In this document: positions 1-5,771 of the stretch, piece by piece | How positions within the stretch are numbered: position 1 is the stretch's first letter | How the letters are laid out: the number at the start of each line of letters is the position of its first letter | Assembly (NCBI GenBank): GCA_002715545.1 | Contig: PAZI01000024.1 | Span: forward strand, 6,433 to 13,561 | DNA from: Methanobacteriota archaeon | GTDB taxonomy: Archaea; Thermoplasmatota; Poseidoniia; Poseidoniales; SP79 | Reading direction: 5' to 3' | DNA: 7,129 nt | Position numbers and translations under genes: made by a program | The notes under the pieces: model-generated | What the model was told of the DNA's origin: nothing | The model's input: only the letters and a program-made list of their open reading frames with translations | Databases searched by the model: none

Positions 1-2049
1 GCAATCAACAATGACGATTCTTCGAAAGTGGTCGGGCCAAGTGGTATCGACAAGGATAGAATCGACAGTCGTCTTGATAGTATCCGAGCACGTCGAGGAT
101 CAGGCAAGCGTGAAGGGTTTCCAAGGACTTTCGAAGATTTGCTCCTCATAGCCGGTTGCTTGTACGCCATGCTGTATGCCGTTCTTCTCGTCGCAGCGCC
201 GATGATTGAACCCGTTCGAGAATCATTCATCATCGATGAGAAATTATCTGCGACGCCTTTGGATACCGGTGAGCATCCATGTAATGTTCCAGATGAAGGT
301 AGAATTGCTGAGATTTACCCCGATAACGATAGAGGTAATATCATCGTTTGGCTCACAGGGGTTCAAAATGTCAACACCAATCTCACTGCTGTCGTAACCA
401 CTGAAGATAGTGGTGAAACGATTCACACAGATTACGTTGTCAACAGTACACAACTCATCATTGGATTCACGGAATGGAAGGATGGAGAATACTCCCTTGC
501 AACATCCTACCTCGATGTAGCCAACGATAACATCTCCATCTTGAGTAAGACAGTCAATGTGGAGGTTTCAAGAACCACTGTTAAGGGATTAATCCCCTTT
601 CTACACGCTGACGAAAGCATAGAGGCCACTGTCACAAGCGATGGGCCGCGTGAGTGCAAATCTGTTGAATCGCTTGTTGGCAGGGGTTGGGCCTTGATGG
701 GAGCGGAATTAGTTGGTGGACGTGAGACTGCTATGCTAACAGGAGGAGCGGGGGGGGTACCTGCTTGGTGGATGGCCTTTATCTCACTGAGCTTAAGCAT
801 CATCTCTCTCTTCATTCTCTATCCACTGATTTACAAATTCTATCACAGGGATGCTGACGATTTACTGAGCAATGAAGAAGTTGAGCGCCTGCTTCTCAGG
901 TGCTTTGAGAGAGCCTCAAAGGAACTCTTCCTAGATATCGATTGGGAACGATTCCAAGTCAATGTACGCGATCTTTCCTATGACATCCGGGTGCCCTATG
1001 ACAGAACTGCACGCACGGTTATCCCAACCGACCAGATTCGTCCCAATCTTTACCGGGCACTCAACAAAGAATTCAATCTGTTCGGCCTAGTCAAACCATT
1101 TCGCCTCAGGCTCGAGCGCACAGGAGACACTAGAGGTGCTGATTTCGACTTTGAGGACTTTGGCCAGGGCACTACAGGGGTAGATGAGGGCACGGGTCAG
1201 GAACGACCTCAATTGGTTGAAGACTACCGTTCATTCTTCTCCAAGGTTGGTTCTGAAACCAGAATACAGGTCAGCGTGCAGTCATCCATTGCAGATTATT
1301 TCTCACGCAAGCGTACTGACCTCATTGAGAAATATACCATTGTTCTCGGCGATTCGGATCTCAAGGACGTCTATGCCCGCGTCATCTTCGAACCAAAGAA
1401 GCGCAAGAAAGTAGATGCAATGACCATCCGTGAAGAAATCATCAACCACGTGAAGGCGAACCTGGGAAGCAAACTCGATGAAAGGAACCTGATTCTACAC
1501 GCCGTCAACCGAAAGGCCGATCTCATGGCACAGACAGGAGCGGGACGTATCGAACAATCCGATGATGATGACACAACCGAGGCAGTCATCGCTCGTCAAG
1601 ACGGAATTGCAGGCAGGGTTCTTCAATCAGCAATGGTATCTGGTGTTCTCTCCACTTTGGAGTACACCGCTAACGAGAATCGAAGATTCATCGATCGATG
1701 GGGGTTCTTCGGACTTCTCGTCTTCGTCTGGATCCCATTCCTCGCTTCAGGCGTATTGGTAGGAGCTATGCTCGGTCTTGTCGCCCGTATGCGCTCAAAG
1801 ATAGTGATTGCAGCCACGTCAATAGGTGGTACAGCTGCCTCAATCACATGGGCATATACTGCGGAGACGATCATCCATTTCATGCATAAATTCCAGATTG
1901 ATTTCGTGATTCCACTCATCATCGGTGTATTCTTGTTACTCGCCTTCCTCCATATTCGAACCACAAAAAAGAGGAGAGAAGCTGAGTTGTTCGCCGACAC
2001 ATGGATCGCTGTCAAGGACCAGGTTTCTGAATCAATGGAGGGCAGTTGA
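1..2049 (+). CDS. Multi-pass membrane protein with ectodomain and C-terminal small-multidrug-export/DedA-like domain (5' end outside window)
   Basis: The frame is open to base 1, with no in-frame ATG before the first membrane helix. The start is therefore either the GTG at 28 or, more likely, upstream of the window. Residues are counted from that GTG. A basic cytoplasmic N-terminus (1-37) leads to TM1 (38-60). An extracellular, strand-rich region (61-247) contains only two cysteines, C85 and C210. TM2 (248-271) is followed by a charged cytoplasmic region (272-557) that I do not recognise; it includes an acidic, Gly-rich linker at about 365-392. The C-terminal hydrophobic part (558-644) starts [15 protein letters not shown] and resembles the small multi-drug export family (PF06695-like, related to DedA). 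Positive-inside reasoning fits a re-entrant hairpin at 558-586, helices at 590-612 and 624-644, and a basic cytoplasmic tail. It forms an operon with the channel gene downstream. The family call for the C-terminal domain is by eye; the overall function is unknown. Confidence 0.85.
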   Translation, partial: AINNDDSSKVVGPSGIDKDRIDSRLDSIRARRGSGKREGFPRTFEDLLLIAGCLYAMLYAVLLVAAPMIEPVRESFIIDEKLSATPLDTGEHPCNVPDEGRIAEIYPDNDRGNIIVWLTGVQNVNTNLTAVVTTEDSGETIHTDYVVNSTQLIIGFTEWKDGEYSLATSYLDVANDNISILSKTVNVEVSRTTVKGLIPFLHADESIEATVTSDGPRECKSVESLVGRGWALMGAELVGGRETAMLTGGAGGVPAWWMAFISLSLSIISLFILYPLIYKFYHRDADDLLSNEEVERLLLRCFERASKELFLDIDWERFQVNVRDLSYDIRVPYDRTARTVIPTDQIRPNLYRALNKEFNLFGLVKPFRLRLERTGDTRGADFDFEDFGQGTTGVDEGTGQERPQLVEDYRSFFSKVGSETRIQVSVQSSIADYFSRKRTDLIEKYTIVLGDSDLKDVYARVIFEPKKRKKVDAMTIREEIINHVKANLGSKLDERNLILHAVNRKADLMAQTGAGRIEQSDDDDTTEAVIARQDGIAGRVLQSAMVSGVLSTLEYTANENRRFIDRWGFFGLLVFVWIPFLASGVLVGAMLGLVARMRSKIVIAATSIGGTAASITWAYTAETIIHFMHKFQIDFVIPLIIGVFLLLAFLHIRTTKKRREAELFADTWIAVKDQVSESMEGS
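2037..2042 (+). promoter_or_regulatory. Shine-Dalgarno site for the K+ channel gene
   Basis: GGAGGG lies 6 bases before the ATG at 2049, inside the last codons of the upstream gene. This is the clearest ribosome-binding site in the window. It selects ATG 2049 rather than the TTG at 2046, and it suits an operon-internal gene. Confidence 0.7.
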
Positions 2050-3632
2050 TGGCTGTCGATGCACCTAAGTGGTTCAAGAATCTCTTCGAGGATCGGCGCT
2101 CGATTAAATCTGAATCGAAGTATTCCACATTCGAGCAACCTTGGTGGGCGAATGACATGCTCATTCTTGTCTTCGCCCTGTTCTCAGTCGTCCTCATCGT
2201 CATCGATATGGAAACCACTCTCCGAAAAGACAACCCAACCCTCTGGTGGACGCTCGCCCTGATAGATCTGGCCATGGTTGGGTTCTTCGTTGCCGATCTG
2301 ATCGAAGACCTCTCGCGCTGTAATGACAAGCGATGGTGGTGGGCTCGAAACTGGTGGGAATTCCTCGGACTTGTACCGATGGCAGTCATGGCACTTGAGG
2401 ATGTCACCATTCTGGGCGGTATCGCAATCAGTGTTGGGATGTTGCGATGGCTGCGCATCCTGCGCGCATTCTCAGCAATCGTGCGTCTTCTCTCGACGAC
2501 TCGATCGATTGGAAGTATCACAGTTGAGAAGCAGATCGTACACCTCACCATGATTGTCGCAGTCGTAGTATTCACAGGGGGATTCATGACTTATGTTTTC
2601 GAATTAGATGCGAATGAAGCGTGTCGGGTTGATGAGGCATCTGATAGAGGCCTTACCTATCCATGGGAAGGACCGCCCCAACGGGAGATTTCATCCGCAC
2701 AACTCCAATGGGCGAGCGGCGCTTCAGCCGAAGAGGGGACTTCAATCATCTATGTCACCGTCTCCCAACTGTCTTGGAATGATGGTCATCCTGGCAGAGA
2801 TATCACTCCCGATATTCTTGTCGGTGAAACATTGCACATCAACTCATACGGCCGACCAGGGCCACAGAACAATGGACAGGGGCCTCCTGCGACTGATGGA
2901 AGGCAAGGAGGCGGGGGTCAGAACCAAAGTGGAGGCGAGGCAGGCAACCATTCTGCAGATGACTTTGATGCTACCTTGAGGCAGTACACAATCGTATCTG
3001 CGAATGAAACACAGATTGTTGTCGAACCCGCTCTGGTCACAACTGGAAACACAACTGCTAGCCCATCTGAATCACTGACAATCATCACCGGGGGTTCAGA
3101 AGTAGAAGCGCAGAGAAGAGAGGTTGTTCTGATCTGTGAGGAGCAGGTTCCCATGGACGGGATTGACGATGCGATGTGGTGGGCCCTGGTCACTACAACT
3201 ACTGTAGGATATGGTGACATCGCACCTACCACCGGAGGCGGGAAGATTGTCGCTTCATTCCTAATGCTCTTCGGCATAGGGTTGGTCGGAATGTTGGCAG
3301 CAACCCTATCGCAGGCCCTGTATGGTCAGACCATGCAAGGGATGCCGCCCACCTCACAACTACGGCGTGAACACTACGACGCCCTAGAGCAGATTTCAAA
3401 GATCTATCGAGAGGGTGGAATGACCGAGGAAGAATACGATGACATCAAATCAAGGATTCTCCAGAAAATTGGGGATCTGGAAGTAGACCATGCCCCAGCC
3501 ATGACAGCAGGTATGACTATGCCGATGCGAGTAGCAGCGCAGATGCGCACAGAACCACATCCTAATCCAGTCGACGAATTCCTTGAGGAGATTAAAGAAG
3601 CACGTGCACGCGCCATTGCTGAAGAAGAATGA
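2049..3632 (+). CDS. Voltage-gated-type potassium channel with large S5-pore extracellular insertion and SHOCT-like tail
   Basis: A 527-residue predicted K+-selective channel of the cytoplasmic membrane. S1 is at about 36-54 and S2 at 65-88, with acidic D73, D83 and E86. S3 is at 101-117, with N101 and E104 in the usual N-x-x-D position. S4 is at 130-148, with R133, R136 and R139 spaced by three, plus R146, as in voltage sensors. S5 is at 163-184, the pore helix at about 371-383, the selectivity filter TVGYGD at 385-390, and S6 at 399-424. Between S5 and the pore, where prokaryotic channels usually have a short turret, lie about 183 residues (186-368). This insertion has strand-like segments, a Gly/Gln/Asn-rich linker (268-300), and the protein's only extracellular cysteines at its ends (C192, C363). 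After S6, residues 443-476 ([20 protein letters not shown] onward) look like a SHOCT domain, followed by a last charged helix (507-527). ATG 2049 overlaps the upstream TGA by one base. Channel identity is secure; voltage gating is inferred from S4. Confidence 0.93.
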   Translation: MAVDAPKWFKNLFEDRRSIKSESKYSTFEQPWWANDMLILVFALFSVVLIVIDMETTLRKDNPTLWWTLALIDLAMVGFFVADLIEDLSRCNDKRWWWARNWWEFLGLVPMAVMALEDVTILGGIAISVGMLRWLRILRAFSAIVRLLSTTRSIGSITVEKQIVHLTMIVAVVVFTGGFMTYVFELDANEACRVDEASDRGLTYPWEGPPQREISSAQLQWASGASAEEGTSIIYVTVSQLSWNDGHPGRDITPDILVGETLHINSYGRPGPQNNGQGPPATDGRQGGGGQNQSGGEAGNHSADDFDATLRQYTIVSANETQIVVEPALVTTGNTTASPSESLTIITGGSEVEAQRREVVLICEEQVPMDGIDDAMWWALVTTTTVGYGDIAPTTGGGKIVASFLMLFGIGLVGMLAATLSQALYGQTMQGMPPTSQLRREHYDALEQISKIYREGGMTEEEYDDIKSRILQKIGDLEVDHAPAMTAGMTMPMRVAAQMRTEPHPNPVDEFLEEIKEARARAIAEEE

Positions 3633-3650
3633 TCAAAGAATCTCTTTGAT
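3632..3650. other. Inverted repeat between convergent genes, possible terminator hairpin
   Basis: ATCAAAGA (3632-3639) and TCTTTGAT (3643-3650) form a perfect 8-bp stem with a 3-base loop. It sits exactly at the junction of the channel gene's stop and the stop and last codons of the reductase gene on the other strand. A role in ending transcription from both sides is possible. The stem is AT-rich with no following T-run, so support is weak and it could be chance. Confidence 0.3.
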
Positions 3651-3980
3651 ACTCTCAGGCGGCCGGCCAATCACAGCCTCTTCACCATTGTCATAGATCG
3701 GCCTCTGCATCAGCCGTGGATATTCTTCCAATAATTGACTCACTGCTCGCCGGTCATCCGATAATGAACTATCAAAACCTGATTGTTTGTATTCGCTCTC
3801 ATTGGTACGAATGATGTCCTTGATCTCACCACTAAGCCTTGACAGCAACGATAAGAGCTGTTCTGCATCAAGAGGATGTTTGAGGTATTCGACAACGTTG
3901 CAGTCGACCCCAGATTGTTGAACTATCTCAAGAGCTTGTCTTGATTTCGAGCATCGCGGGTTGTGATACAACGTCCCCAT
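3633..3980 (-). CDS. arsC: ArsC-family (arsenate reductase-like) thioredoxin-fold protein
   Basis: The product is 115 residues, the usual length for glutaredoxin-type ArsC. It starts MGTLYHNPRCSKSRQAL, which carries the family's H-x3-C-x3-R active-site motif (H6, C10, R14). The three arginines that line the oxyanion site in Escherichia coli ArsC have clear counterparts: R58 (IIRTN), R93 (MQRPI) and R106 (IGRPP). The family reduces arsenate to arsenite through a cysteine-arsenate intermediate resolved by glutathione/glutaredoxin or another thiol. Related YffB/Spx-like members have other or unknown roles. The ATG at 3980 was chosen because homologues begin just before the first strand. An upstream in-frame ATG at 4064 would add 28 residues unlike the family. 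The bases before ATG 3980 include AGGA, a weak ribosome site. No other arsenic genes are nearby, so the true substrate is uncertain. It converges directly with the channel gene and is divergent from the tRNA. Confidence 0.88.
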   Translation of the reverse strand: MGTLYHNPRCSKSRQALEIVQQSGVDCNVVEYLKHPLDAEQLLSLLSRLSGEIKDIIRTNESEYKQSGFDSSLSDDRRAVSQLLEEYPRLMQRPIYDNGEEAVIGRPPESIKEIL

Positions 3981-4097
3981 GTCTTCCTGAAATGAGGGCA
4001 CATTCACAAGGATTGTCACGACATCTGTACCAAGACAATCAGAGATGGGAATTCCCTGCCTCATGTTGATGAAGAGGTGATGGTTCAGAGGTATGAA

Positions 4098-4179
4098 GCA
4101 GGGGTAGCCAAGTGGTCAAAGGCGCCGGGCTTAGGACCCGGTCTCAAGGAGTTCGCAGGTTCGAATCCTGCCCCCTGCA
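4098..4179 (+). tRNA. tRNA-Leu (anticodon UAG)
   Basis: A complete class II cloverleaf of 82 bases. The acceptor stem is GCAGGGG (4098-4104) with CCCCTGC (4172-4178) and discriminator A4179. The D stem is GCC/GGC. The anticodon stem is CCGGG (4125-4129) with CCCGG (4137-4141), and the loop CTTAGGA gives anticodon TAG at 4132-4134, reading CUA and probably other CUN leucine codons. The long variable arm has a CTC/GAG stem (4143-4151), as expected for tRNA-Leu. The T arm is GCAGG-TTCGAAT-CCTGC. No CCA is encoded and there is no intron. No convincing TATA box is visible about 26 bases upstream. Confidence 0.97.
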
Positions 4180-4214
4180 CTCTGAATCATCCCGCAACAT
4201 TGCTCTGAAGCGAA

Positions 4215-4229
4215 TGAGAGCCACTCTCA
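4215..4229. repeat. Inverted repeat upstream of the DtxR-type gene
   Basis: TGAGAG and CTCTCA are separated by CCA (4215-4229). The element lies between the tRNA 3' end and the regulator's palindrome. It could be an extra regulatory site, or a hairpin following the tRNA; no T-run follows it. Confidence 0.35.
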
Positions 4230-4236
4230 ATGAATA

Positions 4237-4254
4237 CTGAATGTTCACATTCAG
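4237..4254. promoter_or_regulatory. Palindromic candidate operator of the DtxR-type regulator
   Basis: CTGAATGttcaCATTCAG is a perfect inverted repeat with 7-bp arms and a 4-base spacer, ending 6 bases before ATG 4261. Further CTGAAT/TGAAT half-copies occur at 4182-4187 and 4231-4235. A dimeric winged-helix regulator next to a palindrome at its own start suggests autorepression. If the mRNA is leaderless, the site would cover the region between the TATA box and the transcription start. The sequence does not match the bacterial DtxR consensus, so the binding protein is inferred from position only. Confidence 0.5.
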
Positions 4255-4260
4255 AAAGTT

Positions 4261-4965
4261 ATGATGTCAAGGATTGTGAAGTCTGAAATCACCGAACATG
4301 TTCCGGCAACTATGCGCGGTCACTTCGCGGAAGAGGCCACCGAAGAATACGTAGAGACCATCTACGAATTTTGGGAAAAAGATGACAAAGCCCCCGTGCG
4401 CACCAATGAGCTCGCCAACGTACTCGACGTTGCGGCAGCTACAGTTACAGGGATGATTAAACGGTTATCTGAACTTGGATACGTCGACTATGAACGGTAT
4501 AAAGGAGTTAGATTGACGGAAAAGGGGTTGAAACTCGGTCGCCAGATGAAGCGACGGCATCGACTTGCTGAGTGCCTACTCATCAACATGCTCGGATTTA
4601 GAGGAGACGCACATGAAGCAGCCTGCCGATTAGAGCATGCAATCGATGATAGCCTTGAGATTACTCTGGCTGCGGTACTAGGAGACCCTAAGTTCGATCC
4701 CAGTGGACTACCGATCCCACCTGCTGAGCCAGACCTATCACCCGAATTCATGCACGAAGCTAAGCAAATCATTCGCCTCAAGCATCTTGAAGAAGGTATG
4801 AAAGGCGTCATCTGCGCCTTTTTGTGTAAGCATTCTGAAGCTCTCTCAGCCATTGGACTGAGAGTCGGTGCTGAGGTTGAAAAAAAGGAAGGGATTGTCA
4901 GAATAAGCGGTGAAGGAGTCGAGATGGACATGATGCTCGCAGGTCAGGTGCTGATAACTGTCTAA
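4261..4965 (+). CDS. DtxR/IdeR-family metal-dependent transcriptional regulator
   Basis: A 234-residue predicted repressor that would bind DNA when loaded with Fe2+ or Mn2+. The winged helix-turn-helix spans about 25-90 (ATEEYVETIYEF; recognition region AAATVTGMIKRLSELGYV; wing YERYKGVRLTEKG). The dimerisation/metal domain spans about 95-155. The C-terminal part, about 175-234, looks like the FeoA/SH3-type domain of long family members. Aligning by eye to Corynebacterium DtxR, the ligands H79, E83, H98, C102, E105 and H106 correspond to H100, E104, H118, C122, E125 and H126 here. The position of DtxR M10 is E29, and E32 matches an MntR acidic ligand. The ATG pair at 4261/4264 makes the exact start uncertain by one codon; an in-frame TGA at 4231 rules out longer forms. 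There is no Shine-Dalgarno sequence; a leaderless mRNA is likely. A palindrome lies directly upstream. Metal preference is not settled. Confidence 0.92.
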   Translation: MMSRIVKSEITEHVPATMRGHFAEEATEEYVETIYEFWEKDDKAPVRTNELANVLDVAAATVTGMIKRLSELGYVDYERYKGVRLTEKGLKLGRQMKRRHRLAECLLINMLGFRGDAHEAACRLEHAIDDSLEITLAAVLGDPKFDPSGLPIPPAEPDLSPEFMHEAKQIIRLKHLEEGMKGVICAFLCKHSEALSAIGLRVGAEVEKKEGIVRISGEGVEMDMMLAGQVLITV

Positions 4966-5014
4966 ATGGACCTTGACCTATGTAGTAGAGAGATGACGAA
5001 AGAAAGAAAAACCA

Positions 5015-5689
5015 ATGATGAACGGTTTATTTGTGTCAGAAGGTGCACTATTCCGTACCCTCCACCTCTCAATTACGGCAGAGGAAGGTCACGAGATCAC
5101 AGCAACTGAAGTAAGAGATTCATTCGAGTCTATCGATTTCCTCTGCAGCCTAGGTGCCCAGAACCAGGCACCTATGTTCATGCTCAAGGTCGTATTGAAA
5201 CCAGGAATCGTGCTAGAAAACATCACCCCTACCGATGTCTTCGAACATGTCGAGACAATGGACCTGAACGGTGATGTGGCCATAATTCAAGCTCATCTCG
5301 GAGGGCCGGTCTTCCGAGCCATACTGCAGCATAGGGGTTGTTGGCTCATCACTCCAAGTCGTTTGACCGGTACGCGACTTGACATCACTCTGCGCGGGCT
5401 GCCTGAGGCCGTGGCACAGGTTCGTCGACATATCAGGGCACTTTCAGATACATACACAATCCACGTCACAGAACAGGTTGACGAAGAAGTGACTGATCTG
5501 GCGCCAATCAGAATGCCACGGCGTCGTCGAGAAGTGCTGCGCACAGCTATCCGCAAAGGGTACTATGACTATCCACGAGGGTGCACACAAGGTGACGTGG
5601 CTAAGGTGCTCAGTGTCAAACAGAGTACGGTCTCAGAACATCTTCAGCGCAGTGAAGCTGAGATCATCCGCAAATGGTCAGGTCTTTGA
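5015..5689 (+). CDS. HTH_10 (Bat-like) transcriptional regulator
   Basis: A 224-residue predicted DNA-binding protein. The C-terminal region (about 169-221) is a clear HTH_10 domain of the bacterio-opsin activator type: a basic lead RMPRRRREVLRTAIRKGYYD, then YPRGCTQGDVAKVLSVKQST and SEHLQRSEAEII, matching the family pattern of GYFD-P-R followed by a STVSEHL-R-E helix. The N-terminal part (1-160) has alternating strands and helices, no membrane segment and no domain I can name; in this family that region usually senses a ligand or stimulus. Two adjacent ATGs (5015, 5018) leave one codon of doubt. The leader is A-rich without a Shine-Dalgarno sequence. The gene follows the DtxR-type gene after 49 bases on the same strand, so joint transcription is possible, although the lack of a ribosome site argues for its own leaderless promoter. 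Target genes are unknown. Confidence 0.88.
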   Translation: MMNGLFVSEGALFRTLHLSITAEEGHEITATEVRDSFESIDFLCSLGAQNQAPMFMLKVVLKPGIVLENITPTDVFEHVETMDLNGDVAIIQAHLGGPVFRAILQHRGCWLITPSRLTGTRLDITLRGLPEAVAQVRRHIRALSDTYTIHVTEQVDEEVTDLAPIRMPRRRREVLRTAIRKGYYDYPRGCTQGDVAKVLSVKQSTVSEHLQRSEAEIIRKWSGL

Positions 5690-5742
5690 GATTCGTTCAT
5701 TCTACCAATCGAATTCTCAGGTAGAAAGTGTTCGGAGAGAGG

Positions 5743-5750
5743 TCTAAATC
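5743..5750 (+). promoter_or_regulatory. Weak TATA-like element before the Lys/Ala-rich gene
   Basis: TCTAAATC is centred about 25 bases before ATG 5772. That is the spacing expected for an archaeal TATA box serving a leaderless transcript that begins at the start codon. The match to the AT-rich consensus is poor and no BRE purines are obvious, so this is tentative. Confidence 0.22.
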
Positions 5751-5771
5751 TCTGAGGCCCTCGTGCTTCAC

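Noticed and set aside
1623..2138. 171-codon - strand open frame opposite the operon junction
   Set aside because: It lies over the C-terminal membrane module and the channel start; no domain and no ribosome site.
2012..2587. 191-codon - strand open frame opposite the channel gene
   Set aside because: It overlaps the clearly coding S1-S5 region, and its product is Arg/Ser/Thr-rich with no recognisable domain.
3981..4064. 28-residue N-terminal extension of the ArsC-family protein from ATG 4064
   Set aside because: Family members start just before the TLYHNPRC strand; the extension has no family similarity.
4098..4260. Integration site at the tRNA gene
   Set aside because: No integrase gene, no repeat of the tRNA 3' end elsewhere in the window, and ordinary chromosomal genes on both sides.
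5736..5753. AGAGA/TCTCT inverted repeat before the Lys/Ala-rich gene
   Set aside because: Only five pairs with an eight-base loop; expected by chance in purine-rich DNA.
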